A stretch of DNA of 64,000 bases from Flavobacterium aestivum (GTDB lineage Bacteria > Bacteroidota > Bacteroidia > Flavobacteriales > Flavobacteriaceae), in assembly GCF_026870175.2 (NCBI RefSeq), contig NZ_CP113977.2, positions 1,798,001 through 1,862,000 on the forward strand, in the 5' to 3' direction. The notes beneath the pieces were generated by a model. It saw only the letters and a program-made list of their open reading frames with translations. It ran no database searches and had not been told where the DNA came from. Positions 28,734 through 37,685 of the stretch are shown here, in pieces (the first letter of the stretch is position 1; the number at the start of each line of letters is the position of its first letter). The position numbers were made by a program, and so were the translations under genes.

Positions 28734-30749
28734 ATGAAGTATTTTAGGGTATTAGTTTTTGTAATGACTTTATGTAGTGTAAGTGTTTTTTCACAAGATA
28801 AAAACATTAAGCATAGCATAGCAAAAGGAGAAACAATTTCTAGTATTGCTGAAAAATATAATGTTTCTGCTAGTTCAATTTATAAGTTAAACCCAAAAGC
28901 TAAAAAAACCTTGCAACTTAATCAGGTACTGTTGATTCCGATTGCAGATCTTAAAAAAACGAATAAAGTTGCTGCTATACCTGAGAAAACAACAGCAATT
29001 AATCACGAAGTTTTACCAAAAGAAACACTTTACGGGATTGTTAAGCAATATAAAACAACAACCGAATTACTCTTTAAAGCTAATCCACAATTAGAAACAG
29101 AAGGCTTAAAAATTGGTCAAATAATCAATATCCCAACAACAGGATTGACTAAAAGTGAAATTACAAGTTTATCCAATAAAAATACTTCCGAAATTGATGC
29201 AACTGCACCCTTGATGCATCAAGTGAAACCAAAAGAATCTTTGTATGTTATTGCTAAATTATATTCAGTAACTATTAAAGAATTAAATGAAGCCAATCCT
29301 AAAATTGGGAAAAAAGGATTGAGTATAGGGCAAATGATTACGATTCCAAGTAATGGGAAAGTGCCAAATGAATCCGTTGTTGTAGAAGAAAAAGCGATTC
29401 AAGAAATATCAAATGCAACTGTGGCTCCTGAAAATAAAACAGTGGAGCCAAATCAAAAGGAGAAGGGAAAAGTTCAAAAAGAGGTAATTGTTGCAAAAGA
29501 AATTGAAAGGGTTACTCCAAATGATGCAGAACCATTGATGCACAAAGTTAAATCTAAAGAATCATTGTATGTCATTGCTAAGCAATATTCGATTACATTA
29601 AAAGAATTGAAAGAAGCTAATCCGAAGATTGGAAAGAAGGGATTAAGTATAGGGCAAATGATTGTAATTCCAAGAAATGGAAAATCACCTAATGAATTAG
29701 TTGTTGTAGATGAAAAAGTGATTCAAGAAACATCGAATGTAACTGAGGTTTCTGAAAAGAAAACAGTGGAGTCAAATCAAAAGGAGAAAGGAAAAGTTCA
29801 AAAAGAGGTAGTTGTTACAAAAGAAGTTGAAACAGTTGCTCCAAATGATGCTGAACCATTGATGCATAAAGTTAAGTCTAAAGAATCATTGTATGTCATT
29901 GCTAAGCAATATTCAATTACATTAAAAGAATTGAAAGAGGCTAATCCAAAAATTGGAAAGAAGGGCTTAAGTATTGGGCAAATGATTGTAATTCCAAGTA
30001 AAGGAAAAATAGGAGAATCTATTGTTGTTGAAGAAAAAGCACAAGAAGTGACCAAAGAGGTTGCTGTTTCAAAAAATAATGAATCGGTTCCAGTTGTTGC
30101 AGAAAGTACAATAGATGCTCAAAATGGAGGTACAGATCTTATTCATGAGGTATTGCCAAAAGAGACTAAATATGGTATTGCTAAAAAATACGGCATTACG
30201 GTAGCAGTATTAGAAAAGCAAAATCCGGCAATTCAACAAAAATTATTAGTTGGTTCAAAGCTTACTATCCGCGTTCCAAATTCTACTATTGGAACAGTAA
30301 CCAAAGAGGAAGTGGTTGAGGTTAAAGATACTGAGTCTGGTTCGACTATTAGTATTTCTAATGAAAGTTTAATAGATCAATTAATAGCCTCGGCTTCTGA
30401 TCATATCGGAACGAGATATCGTAGCGGAGGAACCTCAAAGGCAGGTTTTGATTGTTCTGGTTTGATGTGTTCTACATTTGGAGGTTTTGATATAAAATTG
30501 CCTAGATCTTCTATAGAGCAATCTAGTTATGGAGAGAGAATAGATGTTGAAAATGCACAAAAAGGAGATTTGATTTTCTTTAGAACAAATGGAAGAAGTC
30601 GAATCAATCATGTAGGAATGGTTGTTGAGGTGGCAGATGGTGAGATTAAATTCATTCATTCATCGATTCATTCTGGAGTGATTATTTCCTCTACAAAAGA
30701 GCCATATTATCAGCGTAACTTTGCCCAGGTAAATAGGGTTGTGAAATAG
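28734..30749 (+). CDS. LysM repeat / NlpC-P60 (C40) peptidoglycan hydrolase
   Basis: 671 aa, secreted (signal peptide ends VFSQ). Six LysM modules: ~27-69, 91-134, 159-206, 266-312, 376-422 and 468-512. A C-terminal NlpC/P60 domain spans ~545-671 with catalytic C574 (AGFDCSGL) and H626 (INHVGMVV); a further His lies in FIHSS. LysM binds peptidoglycan glycan chains and C40 cleaves stem-peptide bonds. Modules 3-5 and their Lys/Glu-rich linkers are near-identical tandem duplications of about 107-110 residues, so copy number may vary between strains. Such genes are normally tied to cell separation or wall remodelling. Confidence 0.92.
   Translation: MKYFRVLVFVMTLCSVSVFSQDKNIKHSIAKGETISSIAEKYNVSASSIYKLNPKAKKTLQLNQVLLIPIADLKKTNKVAAIPEKTTAINHEVLPKETLYGIVKQYKTTTELLFKANPQLETEGLKIGQIINIPTTGLTKSEITSLSNKNTSEIDATAPLMHQVKPKESLYVIAKLYSVTIKELNEANPKIGKKGLSIGQMITIPSNGKVPNESVVVEEKAIQEISNATVAPENKTVEPNQKEKGKVQKEVIVAKEIERVTPNDAEPLMHKVKSKESLYVIAKQYSITLKELKEANPKIGKKGLSIGQMIVIPRNGKSPNELVVVDEKVIQETSNVTEVSEKKTVESNQKEKGKVQKEVVVTKEVETVAPNDAEPLMHKVKSKESLYVIAKQYSITLKELKEANPKIGKKGLSIGQMIVIPSKGKIGESIVVEEKAQEVTKEVAVSKNNESVPVVAESTIDAQNGGTDLIHEVLPKETKYGIAKKYGITVAVLEKQNPAIQQKLLVGSKLTIRVPNSTIGTVTKEEVVEVKDTESGSTISISNESLIDQLIASASDHIGTRYRSGGTSKAGFDCSGLMCSTFGGFDIKLPRSSIEQSSYGERIDVENAQKGDLIFFRTNGRSRINHVGMVVEVADGEIKFIHSSIHSGVIISSTKEPYYQRNFAQVNRVVK
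29210..30010 (+). repeat. in-frame tandem duplication inside the LysM gene
   Basis: Three units starting near 29211, 29531 and 29861 (about 320-330 bases each) encode PLMHxVKxKESLYVIAK...IGQMI(T/V)IP plus linkers containing NQKEKGKVQKEV. Units 2 and 3 are the closest pair. A site prone to copy-number change by recombination. Confidence 0.8.
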
Positions 30750-30775
30750 TACTTTTTTAAAATATAAACAAATTG

Positions 30776-30805
30776 AACTCTTAAGGTAACTTAAGAGTTT
30801 TTTGT
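30776..30805 (+). terminator. terminator after LysM-NlpC gene
   Basis: Perfect 10-bp stem AACTCTTAAG/CTTAAGAGTT (30776-30785, 30790-30799), then T-run. Confidence 0.85.
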
Positions 30806-30901
30806 TTTTAGGATATAATTTCTTTGCGAAAATGCTATTCTTAATCATTTTCTAAAAAAAAGTATATCTTTAAGCCAACCAAAAAAATAAACCAAAAAAA
30901 A

Positions 30902-32311
30902 ATGGAAGAACACAAACCAGAAGAATTTAAAAGAGAACTCGGATTATTAGACGGAACCATGCTTGTGGTGGGATCCATGATAGGTTCAGGGATATTTATA
31001 GTAAGTGCTGATATAGCCAGACAAGTAGGATCAGCGGGTTGGCTTACCTTAATATGGGTAATATCAGGATTAATTACCATGATAGCTGCAGTAAGTTACG
31101 GAGAATTGAGTGCAATGTTTCCTAAAGCGGGAGGGCAATATGTTTATTTAAAAGAAGCTTATAATAAATTAATAGCTTTTCTGTACGGATGGAGTTTCTT
31201 TGCAGTGATTCAAACTGGTACTATTGCTGCAGTAGGAGTAGGATTTTCGAAGTTTGCAGCTTATTTATATCCACCATTAAGTGATGATAATATATTGTAT
31301 GAATTAGGCGCTTTTAAGCTTAATGCTGCACAAATCGTTTCTATAGTTACAATTGTATTGCTGACTTATATTAATAGCCGTGGAGTAAAAAACAGTAAAA
31401 TTATGCAAACAGTTTTGACGGTTATTAAGATCTTATCTTTATTTGGTTTGATTGTTTTTGGATTTATGTTGGCTGCTAAAGCCGATATTTGGAATGCTAA
31501 CTGGACTGATGCTTGGAGTTCAAGAGCTTTTGATGTTAAAAAGGGTTCTTGGATGCCTATTGGGGGTACAGCATTGTTGACTGGAATTTCAGCGGCAATG
31601 GTAGGTTCTTTGTTTTCTAGTGATGCTTGGAACGGAGTGACTTTTATTGCAGGTGAAATTAAAAACCCGAAACGTAATGTTGGTTTAAGTTTGTTTTTGG
31701 GAACATTTATTGTGACTATTATTTATGTAATGACAAATTTGATGTACCTCGCCGTGATTCCTTTTCAGGAAATTGCAGTAGCAAAATCAGATAGGGTGGC
31801 AGTAGTGGCTTCACAATATACTTTTGGAGACATGGGGACAATTATTATAGCTCTGATGATTATGATTTCGACTTTTGCTTGTAACAACGGATTGATTATG
31901 GCTGGAGCTCGAGTGTATTATACGATGGCAAATGATGGTTTGTTTCTTAAAAAGGCAGGTGAACTGAACGATGCAAGTGTGCCAGCATGGGCTTTGTGGG
32001 TCCAATGTATATGGGCTTCATTATTATGTTTGACAGGTAAATATGGAGATTTATTGGATTTTGTAATCATTATAGTTTTGATTTTTTATATCCTTACGAT
32101 TTATGGAATCTTTATTCTCAGAAAAAAAATGCCTGATGCAGAAAGACCGTACAAGGCTTTTGGATATCCATTTCTTCCATTAGGTTACATAATTATAGCT
32201 GCAGCTATTTGTGTTGGATTATTATGTACTAAGTTTTCTACTTGTGGTTGGGGAGTTTTGATTATGCTTACAGGTATTCCGGTATATTATTTGACGAAAC
32301 CGAAGGAATAA
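30902..32311 (+). CDS. APC superfamily amino acid permease
   Basis: 469 aa integral membrane protein with about 12 hydrophobic helices. The APC/LAT signature is at the N-terminus (LGLLDGTMLVVGSMIGSGIF, the consensus glycine-rich unwound helix 1) with FPKAGGQYVYLKEAY after helix 2. It probably exchanges or imports neutral amino acids. The next gene (opposite strand) is alanine dehydrogenase, with its Lrp regulator, so alanine or a related amino acid is a reasonable guess for the substrate. It has its own terminator and is not in one transcript with ald. Confidence 0.92.
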   Translation: MEEHKPEEFKRELGLLDGTMLVVGSMIGSGIFIVSADIARQVGSAGWLTLIWVISGLITMIAAVSYGELSAMFPKAGGQYVYLKEAYNKLIAFLYGWSFFAVIQTGTIAAVGVGFSKFAAYLYPPLSDDNILYELGAFKLNAAQIVSIVTIVLLTYINSRGVKNSKIMQTVLTVIKILSLFGLIVFGFMLAAKADIWNANWTDAWSSRAFDVKKGSWMPIGGTALLTGISAAMVGSLFSSDAWNGVTFIAGEIKNPKRNVGLSLFLGTFIVTIIYVMTNLMYLAVIPFQEIAVAKSDRVAVVASQYTFGDMGTIIIALMIMISTFACNNGLIMAGARVYYTMANDGLFLKKAGELNDASVPAWALWVQCIWASLLCLTGKYGDLLDFVIIIVLIFYILTIYGIFILRKKMPDAERPYKAFGYPFLPLGYIIIAAAICVGLLCTKFSTCGWGVLIMLTGIPVYYLTKPKE

Positions 32312-32390
32312 GTGTTTAGATTGTAACTCAGATATAATAAGGCTTTGCTAGTCTTCGGAATTAGATAATTGTCAAAATTAGTTAAATTAA

Positions 32391-32427
32391 AAAATCCATC
32401 TCAAATTTTTATGAGATGGATTTTTTT
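32391..32427 (+). terminator. terminator after permease gene
   Basis: Perfect 13-bp stem AAAATCCATCTCA/TGAGATGGATTTT (32391-32403, 32412-32424), then T-run. Confidence 0.88.
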
Positions 32428-32443
32428 AGTTTTTAAAAAACAG

Positions 32444-32476
32444 AAACCCCGTTTTTTGAGGAATAAAACGGGGTTT
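32444..32476 (-). terminator. terminator of ald
   Basis: 12-bp stem AAACCCCGTTTT/AAAACGGGGTTT (32444-32455, 32465-32476). On the minus strand it is followed by a T-rich stretch, so it suits ald, whose stop is at 32532. Confidence 0.75.
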
Positions 32477-32531
32477 TCTAGTGTAGTAAGCACTTATTTA
32501 ATATCAGTAACTAAGTTTCTAATATTAATTC

Positions 32532-33626
32532 TTAATTCAAAGGAAGATTCCAAGCATCAGCTACTCCTTTGTAAAGGATTTTTCCTTTTGCAATGTTTAA
32601 TCCTTTGTTTAATTCTTCGTTGTCAGCACATGCTTTTTCCCATCCTTTGTTTGCTAATTGTAAAGCATAAGGTAAAGTAGCGTTTGTTAATGCTAATGTA
32701 GATGTATAAGGAACAGCACCTGGCATGTTAGCTACACAGTAATGTACGATTTCGTCAATGATAAAAGTTGGGTTTTCGTGAGTTGTAGGAGTACAAGTTT
32801 CGATACATCCACCTTGATCTACCGCTACGTCTACTACAACAGTTCCTGGGCGCATTAATTTTAGCATGTCACGTTTGATCAAGTGAGGTGCTTTTGCTCC
32901 TGGAATTAATACTGCACCAACGATTAAATCTGCATCAGTAATTTCTTTGCTAATGTTATAGTGATTAGACATAATTGTAGTTACGTTTGCAGGCATAACA
33001 TCATCTAAATAACGTAAACGTGCTAAACTCACATCCATAATAGTAACTTGAGCTCCTAAACCTGCTGCCATTTTAGCTGCTTGAGTTCCTACAATTCCAC
33101 CACCAAGAATTAATACTTTAGCTGGAGGAACACCTGGAACACCACCAAGAAGAATTCCTCTTCCTTTTAATGGTTTTTCAAGATATTTAGCACCTTGTTG
33201 GATAGCCATACGACCAGCAACTTCAGACATTGGTACTAATAAAGGTAAGCTACGATCTGTTTTTTCAACTGTTTCGTAAGCTAAACAAATAGCTTGACGC
33301 TCAATCATTGCATGAGTTAACTCCTCTGATGATGCAAAGTGGAAGTAAGTGAAAAGTAATTGATCTTTTTTGATTAAATTGTATTCAGAAGCTATAGGCT
33401 CTTTTACTTTGATAATCATTTCGGCAATATTGTATACCTCTTCAATAGTTGGTAAGATTACAGCACCAGCTGCAGTATATTCTTCATCTTCAAAACCGCT
33501 TCCTTCACCTGCAGTTGCTTGAACATAAACAGTATGTCCGTGGTTTTTCATCTCAGCAACACCTGCTGGAGTTAGAGCAACACGATTTTCGTTATTCTTG
33601 ATTTCTTTTGGTACACCGATTATCAT
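32532..33626 (-). CDS. ald: alanine dehydrogenase
   Basis: 364 aa. NAD-dependent oxidative deamination of L-alanine to pyruvate and ammonia, in the cytoplasm. The N-terminal MIIGVPKEIKNNENRVALTP segment is the family hallmark. The Rossmann motif LILGGGIVGTQAAKMA (~172-187) binds NAD, and a conserved His lies in FTYFHFAS (~95). Length is normal for Ald. The gene is divergent from an Lrp/AsnC regulator with a 203-base shared spacer, the classical arrangement for alanine-responsive control of ald. Confidence 0.97.
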   Translation of the reverse strand: MIIGVPKEIKNNENRVALTPAGVAEMKNHGHTVYVQATAGEGSGFEDEEYTAAGAVILPTIEEVYNIAEMIIKVKEPIASEYNLIKKDQLLFTYFHFASSEELTHAMIERQAICLAYETVEKTDRSLPLLVPMSEVAGRMAIQQGAKYLEKPLKGRGILLGGVPGVPPAKVLILGGGIVGTQAAKMAAGLGAQVTIMDVSLARLRYLDDVMPANVTTIMSNHYNISKEITDADLIVGAVLIPGAKAPHLIKRDMLKLMRPGTVVVDVAVDQGGCIETCTPTTHENPTFIIDEIVHYCVANMPGAVPYTSTLALTNATLPYALQLANKGWEKACADNEELNKGLNIAKGKILYKGVADAWNLPLN

Positions 33627-33664
33627 ATTAATAGTATTAAGTTGTTGATTTCTAAATTGAATTA

Positions 33665-33672
33665 CAAATTTA
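33665..33672 (-). promoter_or_regulatory. ald -7 promoter element
   Basis: TAAATTTG on the minus strand, 38 bases before the ald ATG, in the spacer shared with the lrp-like gene. A likely operator region for the Lrp protein (inference). Confidence 0.55.
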
Positions 33673-33829
33673 GGATATAAAGAAAAATTTAATGCATATT
33701 GATTTAAAATAAGAAAATATTATTTTTATTTAGTATTTTAGCATAAAATAATTCCGTATTTGACGCTTTTTATATTTCTAAAAAGAAAATTAATCGGATT
33801 ATTAGAAGTTTAATGAATTCCTTTATGTT

Positions 33830-34288
33830 ATGACTTTAGATGAAATTGACAGAAAAATATTGCGTCTTCTGCAAGAAGATGCGCATCTGACCTTAAAAGA
33901 TATTTCGAGTAAAATAAATTTGTCTCTTACTCCAGTTCATGATAGGGTTAAACGTCTTGAAAAAGAGGGTGTTATAGAGAAGTATGTCTCAGTTTTGAAT
34001 AAGAAAAAACTAGGTAAAAACTTAACGGTTTATTGTCAGGTAACTTTGGTTAGGCAGACTTTTGATATATCGGATAGCTTTAATCTGGCTATTTTGAATT
34101 TACCCGAAGTGGTAGAGTGTAATTTTGTTTCGGGAAGTTTTGATTATATGTTAAAAATTGTTTTGCCGGATATGGAAAGCTATCATCATTTTCATCAAAA
34201 GAAATTATCGGTTTTACCAGAAGTATCTTTGATCAATAGTTTTTTTATTATTTCGGAAGTGAAGAGTACGACAGTTTTACCGATTTAG
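33830..34288 (+). CDS. Lrp/AsnC family transcriptional regulator
   Basis: 152 aa. N-terminal winged helix-turn-helix (~1-60: LDEIDRKILRLLQEDAHLTL, SLTPVHDRVKRLEKEGVI) and C-terminal ligand-binding RAM/AsnC domain (~65-150, with VVECNFVSGSFDYMLKI). Proteins of this family sense amino acids and oligomerise. Divergent placement from ald makes control of ald by alanine the best hypothesis (AldR-like), although the permease at 30902 could also be a target. The start ATG 33830 agrees with the family N-terminus. Confidence 0.93.
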   Translation: MTLDEIDRKILRLLQEDAHLTLKDISSKINLSLTPVHDRVKRLEKEGVIEKYVSVLNKKKLGKNLTVYCQVTLVRQTFDISDSFNLAILNLPEVVECNFVSGSFDYMLKIVLPDMESYHHFHQKKLSVLPEVSLINSFFIISEVKSTTVLPI

Positions 34289-34305
34289 GTGTTTAATTGT
34301 AAATA

Positions 34306-34342
34306 AAAAATCCGCCAAGTTGCTATAACGAGGCGGATTTCT
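34306..34342. terminator. terminator between lrp-like gene and gap
   Basis: Nine-base stem AAATCCGCC/GGCGGATTT (34308-34316, 34332-34340). The A-run on its left gives a good T-run for the minus-strand gap transcript; on the plus strand it is weaker. Confidence 0.75.
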
Positions 34343-34428
34343 GTTGAATTCAGGTTGGATTGTAAAATTATTATCTAAAAAACTAAAATTAAAACTAAAA
34401 GCACAATTACCAACCTGTAAACGGTATG

Positions 34429-35868
34429 CTAGTAGTACGTAAAACGTCTTACTTTAGCAATGTATTTGGCAAGTCGAATAACTTGGTGGCTATACCCGTA
34501 TTCGTTGTCATACCAGATGTATAATACTATGTTTTTTCCATCTTTAGATACAATTGTAGCATTGCTGTCATATATAGAAGGTGCCGAAGTTCCTACGATA
34601 TCTGATGAAACCAATTCATTATTCAATGAATATTTGATTTGCTCTACCAATTCGCCTTCAAGTGCATATTTTTTCATGATGGTGTTAAGTTCCTCAACTG
34701 AAGTTTCTTTAGTTACTTCAAGATTTAAAACAACCAATGATCCGTTTGGAACTGGTACACGAATAGCATTTGATGTTAATTTACCTTCTAATGATGGTAA
34801 TGCTTTTGCAACAGCGGTACCAGCACCAGTTTCGGTGATAACCATGTTAAGTGCAGCAGCTCTACCACGACGGTATTTTTTGTGCATATTGTCGACCAAG
34901 TTTTGATCGTTTGTATAAGCGTGAATAGTTTCTAAGTGTCCTTTTACAACTCCTAATGTATCTTCAATCGCTTTTAAGATTGGAGTGATAGCATTAGTTG
35001 TACAAGAAGCAGCAGAGAAAATATCTATTTCGTCTGGATTGTACTCGTTTTGGTTTACACCATGAACGATATTTGGAACTCCTTTTCCAGGTGCAGTAAG
35101 TAATACTTTGCTTGTTCCTTTTGAAGTTAAATGACGGCTCAATGCTTCTTGAGTAGTGAATGCACCTGTATTGTCAATCACTAAAGCATTATTGATCCCG
35201 TATTGTGTGTAGTCAATTTCTTCAGGAGTGTTCGCTGTAATGATATGAACAGTTGTACCGTTGATAATTAAAGCATTGTTGTCCGGATCAGCAATAACAG
35301 ACCCTTGGAAATCTCCGTGAATAGAATCGTAACGTAATAATGAAGCTCTTTTTTCTAGGCTGGTAGCATCGTTTTTGTCTCTCGTAACGATAGCTCTCAA
35401 GCGCATTTGTTCTCCTTTTCCTGTCTTAGACATTAGCTCACGTGCCAATAAGCGTCCAATACGGCCAAAACCATAAAGAACAACGTCTTTAGGTTGAATT
35501 TCTTCGGATAATTTAGCTCCTTTTAATTTTTCTATAACAAAATGTCTAGCATCTGGATATTTCTCATCTTCTAATCGATACTCGTAAGTAAGTTTACCAA
35601 TATCTAATTTTGAAGGCGGTAAGTCTAAAGTAAGAATCACATTGGCAATTTCTACTGAGTCAGAAACCGAAATAGGTTTGCCTACAAATTTACCTGCATA
35701 TTCGTGTAAGTTGATAATTTCACTTACGTTCCTGTCAATTAATTGATTACGGAATAAAACCAATTCAATGGATTTGTCGTACCACAAATCGCTAATGATT
35801 TTAATTAATTCTACTCCTGAACGTCTTCTGTCGGCTTGAAACGAAACCTCTTTTTCGTATAAATCCAT
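34429..35868 (-). CDS. gap: glyceraldehyde-3-phosphate dehydrogenase with N-terminal extension
   Basis: 479 aa, against ~335 for a standard GAPDH. The catalytic module starts at ~128: Rossmann GFGRIGR (133-139) and active-site Cys in SAASCTTN (C289). It ends with WYDNEYGYSHQV. The first ~125 residues (with EVSFQADRRRSGVELIKIISDLWYD) are not part of the classical enzyme and have no recognised domain. Long forms of this type occur in Bacteroidetes beside a standard gap. Whether the role is glycolytic or gluconeogenic cannot be told from sequence. A -7 promoter element precedes it; it is monocistronic. Confidence 0.93.
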   Translation of the reverse strand: MDLYEKEVSFQADRRRSGVELIKIISDLWYDKSIELVLFRNQLIDRNVSEIINLHEYAGKFVGKPISVSDSVEIANVILTLDLPPSKLDIGKLTYEYRLEDEKYPDARHFVIEKLKGAKLSEEIQPKDVVLYGFGRIGRLLARELMSKTGKGEQMRLRAIVTRDKNDATSLEKRASLLRYDSIHGDFQGSVIADPDNNALIINGTTVHIITANTPEEIDYTQYGINNALVIDNTGAFTTQEALSRHLTSKGTSKVLLTAPGKGVPNIVHGVNQNEYNPDEIDIFSAASCTTNAITPILKAIEDTLGVVKGHLETIHAYTNDQNLVDNMHKKYRRGRAAALNMVITETGAGTAVAKALPSLEGKLTSNAIRVPVPNGSLVVLNLEVTKETSVEELNTIMKKYALEGELVEQIKYSLNNELVSSDIVGTSAPSIYDSNATIVSKDGKNIVLYIWYDNEYGYSHQVIRLAKYIAKVRRFTYY

Positions 35869-35924
35869 GTTGTTGATGTTGAAAATTTGTAATATAAATT
35901 AAAGCAATTTTTTAAAATTTGGTG

Positions 35925-35932
35925 CAAAAGTA
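35925..35932 (-). promoter_or_regulatory. gap -7 promoter element
   Basis: TACTTTTG on the minus strand, 56 bases before the gap ATG at 35868; matches TAnnTTTG. Confidence 0.6.
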
Positions 35933-35982
35933 CTTATTTCAATCGATTTCGTAACTATTTTTAGCTTTTTTTTGGGATAAAA

Positions 35983-36012
35983 AAAACTGCCTTACAATTG
36001 TAAGACAGTTTT
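35983..36012 (-). terminator. terminator of the HtrA gene
   Basis: 13-base arms AAAACTGCCTTAC/GTAAGACAGTTTT with one mismatch (35983-35995, 36000-36012); an eight-T run follows on the minus strand. Confidence 0.82.
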
Positions 36013-36032
36013 AAATTTATGGATTTAACGTT

Positions 36033-37433
36033 TTAGATAATTATTCGAATGACTTCTCCGTTTTTATTAATCATTTCGATACGAATACTTTGTTTTTCAT
36101 CCTTATTATTTAAAAGTTTAGAAACTGATTCAATGTTCGTTGCTTTCACATTATCAATGCTTAAAATGATATTTCCAGTAAGTTCATCACTGTATTGTTG
36201 TAAATTATCATTGTTGATGGACTTAATTTTTACTCCATAATCAATTTTGAATTTCTTTTTATCATCTGCATCAATATTTTCGAGCTCGATACCTTTGAAT
36301 TCGATTGTAAAAGTTTCATTTTTACTCAAAATAACGGGTACAATCATTGATTTACCGTTTCGTAGGTAAGTTACCTGAACTTTGTCGTTAGGCCTTTTGG
36401 TGTTTACATAACCTGAAAGATCTGCGAAAGTGGCAATACTTTGGTCGTCTAATTTTACGATGATATCTCCTTTTTGTAATTTAGCTTTTTCGGCTCCCGA
36501 GTTTTTGGATACTTTACTAATATAGAAACCTTGTGTCTCTGTAATGCCCAATTCTTTGGATGCTGTGCTGTTTAGCTCGCCTCCTTCAACACCTAGAATT
36601 CCTCTTTGTACATTTCCAAATTCCATAATGTCCTCGATTATTTTTCGGGCATTATTAGAAGGAACCGCAAAAGAGTATCCAACATAAGAACCTGTCATAG
36701 AAGAAATCATTGTGTTGATTCCTATTAGCTCACCACGAGTATTTACTAGTGCACCACCACTGTTACCAGGATTTACCGCGGCATCAGTTTGTATAAAAGA
36801 TTGAATCCCTCTGGTATCTAGATTTCTGGCTTTGGCCGAAACGATTCCTGCTGTTACAGTCGAAGTTAAGTTATATGGATTTCCTACTGCCAATACCCAT
36901 TCTCCTACCTTAACTGAATCTGAATTGGCAAACGTAGAATATGGTAATTTTTCGTCGGCATTAATTTTCAGTAAAGCAATATCCATTTTAGAATCGGTTC
37001 CAATGAGTTTCGCTTTGTATGTTTTCTTATTGTTTAAAGTAATTTCAATATCAGTTGCATCTTTTACAACATGATTATTAGTTACAATATAACCGTCTTC
37101 AGAAATAATAACGCCTGATCCTGTTCCCACTTGTTCTTGCTGTTGTTGTCCTCCATATCCGTAAAAGAATTCCATTATAGGATTGGTAACGGTTCTTACC
37201 GATACATTTTTTACGTGTACTACAGTGTGAATGGTTTTTTCTGCTGCAATAGTAAAATCAGTGTTTTCGGGAGTTAAGCCAACAGGTCTTCCGTAGTATT
37301 CAGGAGCAAGTGTTGTAACTCCATGCTTGTTGGATGAAAAATAACCATTGTTGTCAAATAATAATTTGTATGCCCCAAGGGTAGTAGCACCACTCAACAA
37401 TGATACCAAGAATAATTTTGAAATTTGTTTCAT
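36033..37433 (-). CDS. degP: HtrA/DegP-family periplasmic serine protease (Do-like)
   Basis: 466 aa. N-terminal hydrophobic segment (~6-25) for export or anchoring. The trypsin-like domain carries the catalytic triad H121 (TNNHVV), D151 (SKMDIALLKI) and S225 (NPGNSGGAL). Two PDZ domains follow (~280-370 and ~385-466); the second is divergent. HtrA proteins degrade or refold damaged envelope proteins. A Gly/Gln-rich insert (GYGGQQQQEQ, ~92-101) lies in the LA loop. Monocistronic, with its own terminator. Confidence 0.95.
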   Translation of the reverse strand: MKQISKLFLVSLLSGATTLGAYKLLFDNNGYFSSNKHGVTTLAPEYYGRPVGLTPENTDFTIAAEKTIHTVVHVKNVSVRTVTNPIMEFFYGYGGQQQQEQVGTGSGVIISEDGYIVTNNHVVKDATDIEITLNNKKTYKAKLIGTDSKMDIALLKINADEKLPYSTFANSDSVKVGEWVLAVGNPYNLTSTVTAGIVSAKARNLDTRGIQSFIQTDAAVNPGNSGGALVNTRGELIGINTMISSMTGSYVGYSFAVPSNNARKIIEDIMEFGNVQRGILGVEGGELNSTASKELGITETQGFYISKVSKNSGAEKAKLQKGDIIVKLDDQSIATFADLSGYVNTKRPNDKVQVTYLRNGKSMIVPVILSKNETFTIEFKGIELENIDADDKKKFKIDYGVKIKSINNDNLQQYSDELTGNIILSIDNVKATNIESVSKLLNNKDEKQSIRIEMINKNGEVIRIII

Positions 37434-37655
37434 GTCTATAATAATATTTGAGGTTTTAAAGTTTGTGAATTTTTGTACGTGTTAATCGTTTTTTTTGGAC
37501 TATTTCTGATGTTTTATTTATTTCATAAAGCATTGTTTATTTTATGAAATATTTAAGTTTTATTAGTTATTTAGTCACGAATTTAGCAGAAAATTTTTTT
37601 CGTACAATGTGGTTTAACGCTCTTTAACAATGATTAACAATTCATTAATAGTTTG

Positions 37656-37663
37656 TACTTTTG
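37656..37663 (+). promoter_or_regulatory. dapF -7 promoter element
   Basis: TACTTTTG, preceded by TTTG (GTTTGTACTTTTG), 22 bases before the dapF ATG; matches TAnnTTTG. Confidence 0.6.
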
Positions 37664-37685
37664 TATCATTAAAATTGAATAAAAA

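Noticed and set aside
32369..32680. 103-codon plus-strand frame after the permease
   Set aside because: It runs through two terminator hairpins and into the 3' end of ald on the opposite strand; no protein-like composition.
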